Shown: positions 18,374-27,107 of the stretch, in pieces
Layout of the letters: each line of letters begins with the position of its first letter
Position numbering within the stretch: position 1 is the first letter of the stretch
NCBI RefSeq assembly: GCF_024372745.1
Contig: NZ_VOTZ01000019.1
Span: 1 to 49,547, forward strand
Origin: Methanocalculus taiwanensis
GTDB taxonomy: Archaea > Halobacteriota > Methanomicrobia > Methanomicrobiales > Methanocorpusculaceae
Length of the DNA: 49,547 nucleotides
Direction: 5' to 3'
Notes under the pieces: model-generated
Database searches by the model: none
Seen by the model: only the letters and a program-made list of their open reading frames with translations
Told to the model about the DNA's origin: nothing
Translations under genes and position numbers: made by a program

Positions 18374-20338
18374 ATGATGAGATCCGTGCCTCACCATAGA
18401 ACCCTGCCCTTCACTGCAATCATCGGTCAAAAGGAGATGATGCGTGCTCTCCTCCTCAATGCGATCAATCCGGGCATAGGAGGAGTATTAATTCGTGGGG
18501 AGAAGGGAACTGCCAAATCCACTGCTGTTCGGGCTCTTGCTGGTTTGCTTCCGGAGATAAAGGTGGTATCAGGATGCCCATTCTCCTGCGATCCTGAGGA
18601 GGATATATGCCACCACTACACCAATGAAGAGCCAGTTGCCATCACCCGTAAAGTCAGAATAGTGACTCTCCCTCTTGGCGCCACAGAAGATCGCGTTATT
18701 GGTACACTTGATCTGAAACGAGCCATAAAAGAGGGAATTGCTGCGCTTGATCCAGGTATTCTGGCAGCAGTTCACAGGGGAATACTCTACATCGACGAGG
18801 TGAATCTTCTTGATGATCATATCATTGATATCCTCCTTGATGCTGCAGCAATGGGCGTAAATACCATTGAGCGGGAGGGAGTATCGGTCTCTCATCATTC
18901 CCGGTTTATTCTCGTTGGAACGATGAACCCGGAGGAGGGCGAACTTCGACCCCAGCTGCTTGATCGTTTTGGCCTGATGGTCAATGTGACCGGGATCACT
19001 GATTCTGATGAACGTGTTGCTGTCATCTCCGCAGTAGAAGCATGGGATCGTGATCCCGGGAAATTAACAGAAGAGCATGTTGTAAGAACAGAAGAACTCA
19101 AATCTGCAATCATCAGGGCTCAAGAGATCCTGCCTTCCGTGAAAGTGCCAGATTCATTGATACGCCAGGTGGTTAACGCCTGCTTATCTCTTGGTATCTC
19201 GACACACCGTGCTGATATAACCGTAATCAGGACTGCAAAAACGATTGCGGCATTTGATGGGAGGGTGGAGGTTACTGCTCAGGATATAAAGGGGGCTATG
19301 TCGCTTGCCCTCCCTCACCGGATGAGGAAGAGGCCGTTTGAGGAGCCGGAGCTTAAACCCGAATCTCTTGATGAGATGATCTCCGATCCTCCGGATGATG
19401 AAGAGGGGAAAGAGAAATCTGAGGTGGATCAACCCTCTGGAGATGGAACCTCATCCCCCGGGAGCGAAAACACACAACAGCATCCGATCGGATCAGGTCT
19501 CCATACCGCCCCGATCTGGAAGGATCAGATGCCACAACGGGATCTAAGAAAAAAAGCACGGGGGCATATGATTGACACATTGACCGACGATCTCAGGGGA
19601 AGAAGAACTACCATCTATCAAACCCCACGATGGGAGAAACTGGTAATTGATGCAACGATACGTGCTGCAGCACCGTGGCAATTTCACCGTGAGAAGAATG
19701 GAAATGCAATCGTGATTAATGATGGGGATCTCAGGCGGGCACGTCGGAAGGGTAAAGCAGAGATCGCCTGTGTATTTGTTGTTGATGCAAGCGGTTCAAT
19801 GGGGGCTGAGAATCGGATGCAGAGTGCTAAAGGGGCCATACTCTCCCTCCTGAAGGATTCATATATACATCGTGACCGGGTCGGACTCGTAGCTTTCCGG
19901 GGGAGTACTGCCGATATTGTACTCCCTCTTTCAAGAAGTCCGGAACTTGCACTCCAACGCTTGCGGGAGATCCCGACAGGTGGACGAACGCCTCTTGGGG
20001 CCGGACTTATGAAGGGGATGGAGGTACTGAACCGTGAAAAGAGGAAGAAAAAGGATATAATCCCGATGATGATGCTGATCTCGGATGGCCGGGCTAATGT
20101 TGGATCCGGATCAATCAGAGAGGAGCTTCGGATGGTATCTGGTTATATTGCATCGTCAGGGATCCGTACAGTCGTTCTTGATACTGAGTCTGTTGAGAAC
20201 GGGAGAATCCTATCTCTGGGATACTGCAGGGAGATTGCAGATGCCAGCCAGGGCGCTTATTATTCTATTGCTGATCTCACTCCCGATGCTATTCTCTCAA
20301 TAGCGCAGAGAGAACAATATAGCTTCTATGGAGGCTGA
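18374..20338 (+). CDS. Chelatase AAA+/vWA fusion subunit (ChlI-ChlD/CobS-CobT type)
   Basis: 654 residues. The AAA+ domain of the magnesium-chelatase class carries Walker A GEKGTAKST (42-50), a cysteine-rich GCPFSCDPEEDICHH insert (67-81), Walker B ILYIDE (137-142) with NLLDDH after it, and an arginine-finger region LRPQLLDRFGL. An acidic, proline-rich linker (about 330-400) is typical of ChlD. A C-terminal vWA domain has the MIDAS motif DASGS (471-475), then GGRTPLGAG and ISDGRAN. In this family ATP hydrolysis drives metal insertion by the large subunit, here CobN on the opposite strand. Fusion of both small-subunit functions in one chain is common in archaea. The ATG lacks a ribosome binding site and probably begins a leaderless mRNA. 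Confidence 0.92.
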   Translation: MMRSVPHHRTLPFTAIIGQKEMMRALLLNAINPGIGGVLIRGEKGTAKSTAVRALAGLLPEIKVVSGCPFSCDPEEDICHHYTNEEPVAITRKVRIVTLPLGATEDRVIGTLDLKRAIKEGIAALDPGILAAVHRGILYIDEVNLLDDHIIDILLDAAAMGVNTIEREGVSVSHHSRFILVGTMNPEEGELRPQLLDRFGLMVNVTGITDSDERVAVISAVEAWDRDPGKLTEEHVVRTEELKSAIIRAQEILPSVKVPDSLIRQVVNACLSLGISTHRADITVIRTAKTIAAFDGRVEVTAQDIKGAMSLALPHRMRKRPFEEPELKPESLDEMISDPPDDEEGKEKSEVDQPSGDGTSSPGSENTQQHPIGSGLHTAPIWKDQMPQRDLRKKARGHMIDTLTDDLRGRRTTIYQTPRWEKLVIDATIRAAAPWQFHREKNGNAIVINDGDLRRARRKGKAEIACVFVVDASGSMGAENRMQSAKGAILSLLKDSYIHRDRVGLVAFRGSTADIVLPLSRSPELALQRLREIPTGGRTPLGAGLMKGMEVLNREKRKKKDIIPMMMLISDGRANVGSGSIREELRMVSGYIASSGIRTVVLDTESVENGRILSLGYCREIADASQGAYYSIADLTPDAILSIAQREQYSFYGG

Positions 20339-20412
20339 TTTCTCCATTTAGTGTAGAAGGTGGTTTCTTCTGATAGTGTCCTAACATTGTATGTGCCCAT
20401 GAATTAAGTGGG

Positions 20413-21216
20413 TCAGGAGAGACTCCAGTAAAATGTCTCCCCTGGTGAATCTGTCTCTACCCCGATATAGGCATCCTGTATGGAGAACTCTTCAGGAACG
20501 ATAAACAGAAGCCATCCCTCTTTCATTTCCTTTCGATTCAATATTGTTTCGCAATATAGCTCTCCAATGGATGTATGATGCACAATATTACCTGTCCATG
20601 GATAGATCGGGCGTTTAAACTCATCGAATTTATTGAGGTATGTAGATTCTATGAAACTACCGTCATCAATTGAGATATATTTCGGCGAATATATGTTATG
20701 GTAATCATAGAGTTTGAATGATGGGAGCCCCGGGGTGGTTATCTGTTGATCTGAAACCGATCGAGAGCCCATATGGCAGACCTTGAATGATAGCAGAACT
20801 AAGCGGTTACCTGGTGGAGGTTTGACTATTATAGATCCTGATTTGGTTTGAAAAAAGAAGCTGCCTCGCGTTGTTGACTGTATAAATGCGATTGAGATGT
20901 CATTATTTTTTCCATCATCCTGGTAATTACAACGTGCTCCTGGCGAGAGCATACTAGCGGGTTTGGGCAGTTTTTCAGGATTTTCCTGATAGGGTGGTGC
21001 TGATTCAACATTTTCTGATGTGGCTGCAACATCTGCTGATGCCGTTGATTCTGGAGTGGTAATATTTTCACGCTCGCTCACCGGGTTTGCCTGTGTACCC
21101 ACACATCCTGCAATCGATAGTGTAAGGAAGAACAATACTACGATAATGTATCCAAACATTCTCCCTCTGATCTGATATTTTGTTATCTTCTCTCTCTGTC
21201 TCATTGTTTTCCTCAT
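20413..21216 (-). CDS. Hypothetical lipoprotein
   Basis: 267 residues. After a basic N-terminus a membrane helix (about 21-36) ends in the lipobox SIAGC, placing the lipid on Cys38. A Ser/Thr/Glu-rich linker (about 42-85) follows, and then a globular domain (about 90-267) with a KPPPGNRLVLLSFKVCHMGSRSV phrase, reminiscent of DUF4352-like extracellular Ig-type domains. The family is not firm. ATGs at 21204 and 21159 are alternative starts. It stands alone between the chelatase gene (convergent, 74 bp away) and the second importer (divergent), and its role is unknown. Confidence 0.8.
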   Translation of the reverse strand: MRKTMRQREKITKYQIRGRMFGYIIVVLFFLTLSIAGCVGTQANPVSERENITTPESTASADVAATSENVESAPPYQENPEKLPKPASMLSPGARCNYQDDGKNNDISIAFIQSTTRGSFFFQTKSGSIIVKPPPGNRLVLLSFKVCHMGSRSVSDQQITTPGLPSFKLYDYHNIYSPKYISIDDGSFIESTYLNKFDEFKRPIYPWTGNIVHHTSIGELYCETILNRKEMKEGWLLFIVPEEFSIQDAYIGVETDSPGETFYWSLS

Positions 21217-21455
21217 TCAATTATCTCGTTTATTCGATCACCACTTGCACCGGAAAATTAACTGTTTGCATTCTTTTTCATCACAGTTCATGATATTTAG
21301 GGTTTCAAAGCAAATATATTCCGATTTTCGATGTATGTGATGCTCTCATCAAACAATTATTGTCGTGCAGGTGCAGGTGATCCGGCTGTTCATTTCCATT
21401 GGGCATGTATATCAACCCGGCTCAAAGCACTCCCGCTCGATTCCCCGATTATGAG

Positions 21456-21464
21456 TATTTATTT
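21456..21464 (+). promoter_or_regulatory. TATA-like box of the second importer operon
   Basis: TATTTATTT lies about 26-34 nt upstream of the ATG at 21490. The sequence between is A-rich and has no Shine-Dalgarno motif, again suggesting a leaderless transcript. Confidence 0.5.
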
Positions 21465-21489
21465 ACGTTAAAAAAACAAAATTGGTATA

Positions 21490-22440
21490 ATGCGCTACCG
21501 GGGCCTGCCTGCCATCCTCCTTCTTTCTGCTGCCCTTGTTCTGAGCCTCATCATTTCTGTGATGATCGGGCCAACGAGCATCATGCTCTCCTCCATATTT
21601 GTGGATGCAACCGCTTACCAGATCATTTTTGATATCCGTCTACCCCGTGTCATTGCAGCGGTGCTGGTGGGAGCAGCGCTTGCAACTGCCGGATCAGCCA
21701 TGCAGGCGCTCTTCAAAAACCCGATGGCAGATCCCTATATCATCGGGACATCTGCCGGTGGATCGCTTGGCGCGGTTGCCTCTATTGTATTTCTGGCAGG
21801 AACCGGCCTTCACGTTTTTGCCTTCACCGGAGCGGTTGGAGCGACATTCCTGGTCTATACAATCGCCCGCCGGGGTGGGAAGATCCCGGTAGAAACCCTG
21901 CTTTTGACAGGCGTTGCACTCTCGATGTTCCTCTCTGCAATGCTCTCATTTCTTATGTATGGTTCAGGAAAGAGCCTCCAGCAGATTGTCTTCTGGCTGA
22001 TGGGCGGGTTCTGGACCGTCTCGTGGAATGATGTGCATGTCGCACTTCTTATCCCGGCGGGCTGTCTCGTAATCTACCTGTTCGCACGCGATATCAACAT
22101 CATCTCGCTCGGTGACGAGGATGCCGTCCATCTCGGCGTGAATGTTGAGCAGCTGAAGGTGCTCCTGCTCTTTGTAAGCTCGGTTCTGGCGGGGATTGCG
22201 GTTGCGATCGCCGGTGCAATCGGCTTCATCGGCCTGATCACCCCCCACCTGATGCGGATCATCGTTGGTCCCGATCACCGGGTGCTGATTCCTGCTGCTA
22301 TTCTTGCAGGCGGGCTCATCCTACTCTGGGCTGATACCTTCGCCCGGACATTCGGAAACGAGATGCCGGTTGGGATCATCACTGCATTCCTTGGTGCACC
22401 CTTCTTTATGTTCCTCTTGCAGCGGAGGATCCACGCATGA
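21490..22440 (+). CDS. FecCD/BtuC-type ABC importer permease
   Basis: 316 residues with about nine to ten membrane helices. Family phrases include FDIRLPRVIAAVLVGAALATAGSAMQALFKNPMADPYIIGTSAGGSLGA, VFWLMGGFWTVSWNDV, HLGVNVEQLKVLLLF and AIGFIGLITPHLMRIIVGPDHR. It is shorter than the first permease at the N-terminus but complete. Its stop overlaps the next ATG by 4 bp. It forms an importer with the ATPase and binding protein downstream; likely substrates are corrinoids or iron complexes. Confidence 0.95.
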   Translation: MRYRGLPAILLLSAALVLSLIISVMIGPTSIMLSSIFVDATAYQIIFDIRLPRVIAAVLVGAALATAGSAMQALFKNPMADPYIIGTSAGGSLGAVASIVFLAGTGLHVFAFTGAVGATFLVYTIARRGGKIPVETLLLTGVALSMFLSAMLSFLMYGSGKSLQQIVFWLMGGFWTVSWNDVHVALLIPAGCLVIYLFARDINIISLGDEDAVHLGVNVEQLKVLLLFVSSVLAGIAVAIAGAIGFIGLITPHLMRIIVGPDHRVLIPAAILAGGLILLWADTFARTFGNEMPVGIITAFLGAPFFMFLLQRRIHA

Positions 22441-23681
22441 AGACGGTCGATGTGGTGCATCTGGATGTCTGTTATGGGGCACACCAGATCCTTGAGGAGA
22501 TTGCCTTCTCAGCAACTCCCGGGGAGATGATTGGGATCTGCGGACCGAATGGATCGGGAAAGACGACACTCCTGAAGGCAATGAGCAGGATAGTCGCCCC
22601 TTCAGGTGGCGAGATATATTATAATAATCAGAATATGGAGAATCTTTCATTCCGTATGCTGGCACAGCGGGTTGCGGTCGTTCCCCAGGAGACAGCAATC
22701 AACTTCGATTACACCGTCCGCGAGATCGTGATGATGGGACGCCATCCCTATATCGGGAGGTTCGCATCAGAAAGCAGAGAGGATCACGCAATCTGTGATC
22801 GGGTGATGCGGCTTGCCAATGTCTCCCCTCTTGCTGAAATGCCGGTGAATGCGATCAGCGGGGGGGAGCGGCAGCGGGTGCTGATTGCACGGGCTCTTGC
22901 ACAGGAGCCGGACATCCTGCTGCTTGACGAGGCGACCTCTCACCTTGATATCAGCCACCAGATTGAAATCCTGAGTATTATCAGAAAGGAGATGGAGGAG
23001 ACGACGACGATCAGCGTCTTCCATGACATCAACCTCGCCGCCTATTACTGTGACCGGATCATTCTCTTAAAAGAGAGGAAGATTGCGGCAATCGGATCGC
23101 CTGAAGATGTGCTAACCAGAGAGATGATTCGATTGGTCTATGGGATCGATGTGCTCATCAGTACCCATCCGACGACCGGGAGGCCATATATCCTCCCGCT
23201 TTACACATACGGGATGCATGATGCAATGGCCGGAAGGGTGCATATTGTCTGTGGCGGAGGATGCGGCACACCACTGATCCGGCGGCTTCACCAGGCAGGC
23301 TGGCATCTTACCACCGGTATCCTGAATGTGCTGGATTCTGATTATAGAACGGCAGAAGAGCTTGGTATTCCTGCATTGAGCGAGGCTCCGTTTGCCCCGA
23401 TATCAGAGGCTTCCTCATCGCTGCTCATGGAGTATTTTGAGAAAGCTGACAAAATCATCCTGGTTGCCATGCCGGTTGGGCGGGGGAACCTGGATAATAT
23501 CCGGCTTTTACATCCGCATGCGAAGAAGACAGTGATCATCGGATCTAGCGAATCTTTTGAAGATTATACCGGAGGAGAGGCGGGGTGTGTCCTTGGATCA
23601 TTGATCGAAAATGGGGCACGGGTGGAGACATCCCTTGACTCTGCTATGCTGCATCTCCGGAAACAAACCAATTCCGGGTAA
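22437..23681 (+). CDS. BtuD/FecE-type ABC ATPase with extra C-terminal domain
   Basis: 414 residues, about 150 longer than a usual FecE/BtuD ATPase. The ATPase part (1-260) has Walker A GPNGSGKTT (about 34-42), the Q-loop in VVPQETAINF, signature ISGGERQRVLIARALAQ, Walker B ILLLDEATSHLD and H-loop SVFHDINLAAYY. Residues about 262-414 form a separate domain beginning AGRVHIVCGGGCGTPLIRRL, with a glycine-rich phosphate-binding-like start and later KIILVAMPVGRGNLDN. I recall similar tails on archaeal BtuD-type ATPases; their job is unclear, but ligand sensing or nucleotide binding is possible. It overlaps the permease by 4 bp. Confidence 0.93.
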   Translation: MKTVDVVHLDVCYGAHQILEEIAFSATPGEMIGICGPNGSGKTTLLKAMSRIVAPSGGEIYYNNQNMENLSFRMLAQRVAVVPQETAINFDYTVREIVMMGRHPYIGRFASESREDHAICDRVMRLANVSPLAEMPVNAISGGERQRVLIARALAQEPDILLLDEATSHLDISHQIEILSIIRKEMEETTTISVFHDINLAAYYCDRIILLKERKIAAIGSPEDVLTREMIRLVYGIDVLISTHPTTGRPYILPLYTYGMHDAMAGRVHIVCGGGCGTPLIRRLHQAGWHLTTGILNVLDSDYRTAEELGIPALSEAPFAPISEASSSLLMEYFEKADKIILVAMPVGRGNLDNIRLLHPHAKKTVIIGSSESFEDYTGGEAGCVLGSLIENGARVETSLDSAMLHLRKQTNSG

Positions 23682-23708
23682 TAATGTGGCAGATAGAGGA
23701 GAGTGTAC

Positions 23709-24815
23709 ATGAAAGATAATGAAAGGAATTCAATTATGAATCGATTCGTTTATAGCTTATTTATTCTGTTTCTCTGTATAGGTGGGGCTGCCGGTCTGGC
23801 AACGGGAGAAGATGATCCGTGTGAATATCCTGACAGAGCCATGCTTATCGGGAGTTCGATGGAAGGGAACCGGTCAATCACTGTCACCGACGATTCCGGA
23901 CGTGAGGTTGCCATAAGGGCATATCCGAAACGTATCGTCTCCCTTGCACCATCCAATACCGAACTTCTCTTTGCAATCGGGGTCGGGGACCGGCTTGTCG
24001 GGGTTGCTGAACAGAGTGACTACCCTGCAGAAGCCCGACAGATCGAATCGATGGGTGGATTCACCACGATCAGTGCTGAAAAGGTTGTCTCTGCGAAGCC
24101 CGACCTGGTGGTGGCTGCTCCAAAGAACTCCGAAGAGGTGCTGAACCGGCTCCGATCACTTGGAATTACCGTGCTCATCATCGATCCGGCAACAATCGAC
24201 GAGATTCTGGAGACGATCATATTGCTTGGCAGGGTTTCTGGTGCTGAAGATGAAGCCGAAGCGCTGAATCAGGAGCTCAGTATGAGAATTACTGCGGTGG
24301 AGGAACGGGTTGCCACCCGATCCAACACCCCGTCTGTTGCCCATATCGTCTGGCATGATCCGATATGGGTGTCTGGTGACCGGACATTCCAGAACGAGGT
24401 GATCAGAACCGCAGGTGGCAGGAATGCCTTTGCTGAACTCGACGAATGGAAGATTGTCGGCCTTGAAGAATTTGTCTCAGCAAACCCCGATTATATTCTG
24501 GTAAGCTCGGGAACGGGGATGGGAAAGGCGGGATATGATGTCATCTATACGTACGTTATGACAGAACCACGGCTCGCAAGGCTGGATGCTGTTCAGAACG
24601 GGCGTGTATGTATCATCGAATCAGATGTCATCAGCCGTGGAGGGCCCCGGATCGTTGATGCGCTCGAAGAGGTGGCAGAGGCACTTCATCCGGAGCTCTA
24701 TAACCCTTCGGTTCGCGAAATGCCACAGGCAGAAGAATCCTCCCCGATTGCAGTAATTCCTCTGATTGCTCTCTTCTCACTTGCCCTGTTTATACAAAAA
24801 AGGAGGAGGCTCTGA
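23709..24815 (+). CDS. ABC importer substrate-binding protein, C-terminally anchored (BtuF-like)
   Basis: About 368 residues from the ATG at 23709, which has GAGGAGAG upstream; an ATG at 23736 (MNRFVYS) also has a weak site and gives a cleaner signal peptide. Signal peptide, then a binding domain with VTDDSGREVAIRAYPKRIVSLAPSNTELLFAIG and YPAEARQIESMGGFTTISAEKVVSAKPDLVV, which is the BtuF/FecB fold. The C-terminus is a membrane helix (IAVIPLIALFSLALFI) followed by QKRRRL, so the receptor is membrane-anchored, as suits an archaeon without a periplasm. It is the third gene of the importer. Confidence 0.93.
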   Translation: MKDNERNSIMNRFVYSLFILFLCIGGAAGLATGEDDPCEYPDRAMLIGSSMEGNRSITVTDDSGREVAIRAYPKRIVSLAPSNTELLFAIGVGDRLVGVAEQSDYPAEARQIESMGGFTTISAEKVVSAKPDLVVAAPKNSEEVLNRLRSLGITVLIIDPATIDEILETIILLGRVSGAEDEAEALNQELSMRITAVEERVATRSNTPSVAHIVWHDPIWVSGDRTFQNEVIRTAGGRNAFAELDEWKIVGLEEFVSANPDYILVSSGTGMGKAGYDVIYTYVMTEPRLARLDAVQNGRVCIIESDVISRGGPRIVDALEEVAEALHPELYNPSVREMPQAEESSPIAVIPLIALFSLALFIQKRRRL

Positions 24816-24821
24816 TCTCCT

Positions 24822-25643
24822 TCATAGTGTCCGGGTAACCGCCACCCGCCACTCTGTCCCATGCAGGGAGACGGTGGTCCAGACAGCTTCTTTTGTCTGA
24901 TCCCGGAAGATGTAGCTCCCCTTCCCCTGCCTCTCTTCTGTGACGCGGGTTACGAATTCGATCAGCACAGGATATGCAGAATAGATGGGATCATCAAGGG
25001 GGAGGTCGATCTGATCCGGGTCGGTATCATAGAGTACGCGGCCGTCAGTATCTACAACGGTGACTGAATAGGGTGTTTTTGAAACAACCGGCTCAGCTAC
25101 CCCCCCGATCAGGATATCCGGCCTGAAGACGATTGAGGTGAACCCGAGGAACCTCCCCGGCGGATCGCTTGCGATCCCGCCCCTGGTGAAGACAGGTGCG
25201 CTGATAAACGATGCATCGCCGCCTTCTGCAACAGGCACAATTCCGCTCATGATTGGGCGGCGGGTTGCAAGAATCTGCTGTGTCGCCTTCTGATCAGAGA
25301 CATCTGTTCCTTCCTCACCGTGGTGTATGGACGGCTCTGCAGCAAGGATGATGCCATCCGGGCTGACGGTGGTGCAGTCGATGATCGCCGGATGAATACC
25401 GCTTGTTTCAAGCAGGATATCGTGTGCTGCCTGGTTATCAAGGCCGGTTGATCCGAGATCATATGCGGCGGCTGCCATACTATTGTCAAGCATCTCCAGT
25501 GATGCTGAGATCTCAGACTGGAGCCTGAGAAGGATCATTGCCGCATCATGATCTGCATCAGGCACCGGAGCAAGAGCTATCCCAATGCCCATTCCTACGA
25601 GCAGGCAGGCAATGGCAATAATGATCGCATGGGAAGATTGCAT
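24822..25643 (-). CDS. Membrane-anchored Cache-like sensor domain protein
   Basis: 273 residues: one N-terminal membrane helix (about 6-26), then an extracytoplasmic domain that reads as a PDC/Cache fold (helical entry about 35-60, HPAIIDCTTVSPDGIILAAEPS, KATQQILATRRPIMSG, YSVTVVDTDGRVLYDTDPDQI and a closing EWRVAVTRTL). There is no cytoplasmic kinase or methyl-accepting part, so it is a stand-alone ligand-binding domain facing outwards. Such proteins occur in methanogens with unknown function. It converges with the binding-protein gene with a gap of only 6 bp. Confidence 0.82.
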   Translation of the reverse strand: MQSSHAIIIAIACLLVGMGIGIALAPVPDADHDAAMILLRLQSEISASLEMLDNSMAAAAYDLGSTGLDNQAAHDILLETSGIHPAIIDCTTVSPDGIILAAEPSIHHGEEGTDVSDQKATQQILATRRPIMSGIVPVAEGGDASFISAPVFTRGGIASDPPGRFLGFTSIVFRPDILIGGVAEPVVSKTPYSVTVVDTDGRVLYDTDPDQIDLPLDDPIYSAYPVLIEFVTRVTEERQGKGSYIFRDQTKEAVWTTVSLHGTEWRVAVTRTL

Positions 25644-25724
25644 AAGGAATTGTATCTCGTTCTATCTTAAGAATCGTTCGACTGCATGACGGCAATTGTC
25701 ACTCGCCAATTCGCCAGTTTTGGC

Positions 25725-25734
25725 AAAAAAATAT
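25725..25734 (+). promoter_or_regulatory. TATA-like box of the JAB-domain gene
   Basis: AAAAAATATT lies 25-34 nt before the ATG at 25759. Just upstream CGCCA occurs twice, with an inverted TGGC (25704-25724), which could be a small operator. Weak evidence. Confidence 0.35.
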
Positions 25735-25758
25735 TGGTTATAACAAATTAATTTTATT

Positions 25759-26400
25759 ATGATGGATCATTCTGCCACATCGGATAACCCCCTTCCTTTG
25801 GGTATTTACCGGGGTATTCTTGAAAAAACGGATGAGGCTCTTCTTTCGTTTCCGGCTCTCTTCCGGGGATCGGCATACCCGCTGCTCCCCTCCCCGCAGA
25901 TGCAGTTATCTGAGCTCCCCTATCCTTTCCGGAATTGCGATCCCCTCTCTCCCGGGGTGCTTGCTGCGTATACTTCCATGATCCGGGATGAAGGAATCGA
26001 GCATGCATTTGTCTTTGACGAGCATGGAACCTTTCTTGAGAAACTCACCGGCGAGAGGACACGGATACAGTTTGGGCACCGGGATCTCTTCGCTCTCACC
26101 CACACCATCTTCATTCACAACCATCCACGCGGCTCTTCGTTCTCATTAGCGGATCTGGAGACTGCCTGTGTCTTTGAGATGCGATCGATGATGGTCGTTT
26201 CGGGGAAAGCACTCCATATCCTGATGCCGCCGGTTGAAGACGAGTATTTCTCCCGGAAGCTGCTCCGTGATATCGTCCGGTGCTACCGGATCAGGTCATC
26301 TGCGCAATCTCTCTCGCAGCATTTTGAACCGAATGACAGCATATGGTATTTCATTGCAGAGGATCTTGGCCTTCGCTTATGGAAGATGCGGTTCTCCTGA
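25759..26400 (+). CDS. JAB/RadC-like metalloprotease-fold protein
   Basis: 213 residues. The JAB core spans about 70-175: FVFDEHGTFLEKLTGE, then FIHNHPRGSSFSLADLETA with H120, H122, S129 and D132 as presumed zinc ligands and active-site residues. The gap between the second His and the Ser is one residue shorter than in classical RadC/JAMM (six rather than seven), a spacing I associate with phage- and toxin-linked JAB proteins. The helix-hairpin-helix part of RadC is absent; the N-terminal 65 residues are proline-rich and unrecognised. Possible roles are a peptidase or isopeptidase, or a stress/mobile-element function. It is monocistronic. Assignment of the fold is firm, the function is not. 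Confidence 0.78.
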   Translation: MMDHSATSDNPLPLGIYRGILEKTDEALLSFPALFRGSAYPLLPSPQMQLSELPYPFRNCDPLSPGVLAAYTSMIRDEGIEHAFVFDEHGTFLEKLTGERTRIQFGHRDLFALTHTIFIHNHPRGSSFSLADLETACVFEMRSMMVVSGKALHILMPPVEDEYFSRKLLRDIVRCYRIRSSAQSLSQHFEPNDSIWYFIAEDLGLRLWKMRFS

Positions 26401-26537
26401 GTTCTCCCGGATGCCGGACTGCCCTGCCCCTCTCTCTACCAACAGATCCCAGGCTCCCCTCCGGGTTCCCTGCCAGATGTGAGGAAGCACGATCCATCCG
26501 GCATCTTCATTGCAGAGTGGTACACACAATCAGCATC

Positions 26538-26717
26538 ATGAAGAACATGGAAATGAGTAGAGAGGGATCAAAACTGATCATCGAAGTGGATCTCACAAAG
26601 GACTTCGGGGTTTCTAAGTCTGGCAAATCGAAGATCATCGCCTCAAGCGAGGGGAATATCAGCATACCTGATGATGAAGAGATCAAGATCGGGCTGAATA
26701 TCTACAAAAAAGCGTAG
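26538..26717 (+). CDS. Conserved small protein (59 aa)
   Basis: Starts at the ATG at 26538 (MKNMEMSREG), with an ATG at 26547 as an alternative. The core is a short beta-rich protein: KLIIEVDLTKDFGVSKSGKSKIIASSEGNISI, then IKIGLNIYKKA. I recall small proteins of this pattern (K-L-x-I-E-x-D-L, S-K-S-G-K, I-A-S-x-x-G, L-N-x-Y) in both bacteria and archaea, without a known function. It stands 137 bp after the JAB gene on the same strand and could be cotranscribed. Confidence 0.7.
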   Translation: MKNMEMSREGSKLIIEVDLTKDFGVSKSGKSKIIASSEGNISIPDDEEIKIGLNIYKKA

Positions 26718-26777
26718 AAAAAAAGAGAATATTGTACTTTTATTGCCCTGCCAGAAGATTCTCCTGTTTTGAATGCT

Positions 26778-27062
26778 TCACGGCAGGTTTCCATCCCCCA
26801 TACAGCCTCTCTGCTTATCCTCGCTCATCTGAACAAGCCTTAAAAAGATCTCACGCACCCCTGCCGGATCGACACCTGCCTCAACTGCCCGGTCCACCGC
26901 CCGTGCAATCACCTGCTCACGCTGAGCCGGATCTACGGGTGGCCTGCCTGCCCTCACCTTCTCATGTGCCATCAAACCTGCCAGCGACTGCCGTTTTTTG
27001 ATCAGATCGACAATTTCGGTATCCACAGTTGCAATCTCCTCGCGGATCTCATCAATGGTCAT
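26778..27062 (-). CDS. Chorismate mutase, AroQ class
   Basis: 94 residues, all-helical AroQ type. IDEIREEIATVDTEIVDLIKKRQSLAGLMAHEK gives the first long helix, with the expected R (I-R-E-x-I), D and K/R residues of the active site; later REQVIARAVDRAVEAGVDPAGVREIFLRLVQMSEDKQR fits helices 2 and 3. It converts chorismate to prephenate for Phe and Tyr synthesis, in the cytoplasm. It is stand-alone rather than fused to prephenate dehydratase or dehydrogenase, as is usual in methanogens. The next gene on this strand (glucokinase) ends 46 bp upstream, so they may share a transcript. Confidence 0.88.
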   Translation of the reverse strand: MTIDEIREEIATVDTEIVDLIKKRQSLAGLMAHEKVRAGRPPVDPAQREQVIARAVDRAVEAGVDPAGVREIFLRLVQMSEDKQRGCMGDGNLP

Positions 27063-27107
27063 GTGGAATCTCTCTCACCCGGTAAAATAAAAAGCCTCCT
27101 GATCGGC

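Noticed and set aside
21217-21489. Possible cobalamin riboswitch before the second importer
   Set aside because: The conserved B12-box (GCCACTG-like) is not present, and the TATA-like box is too near the ATG for a long leader.
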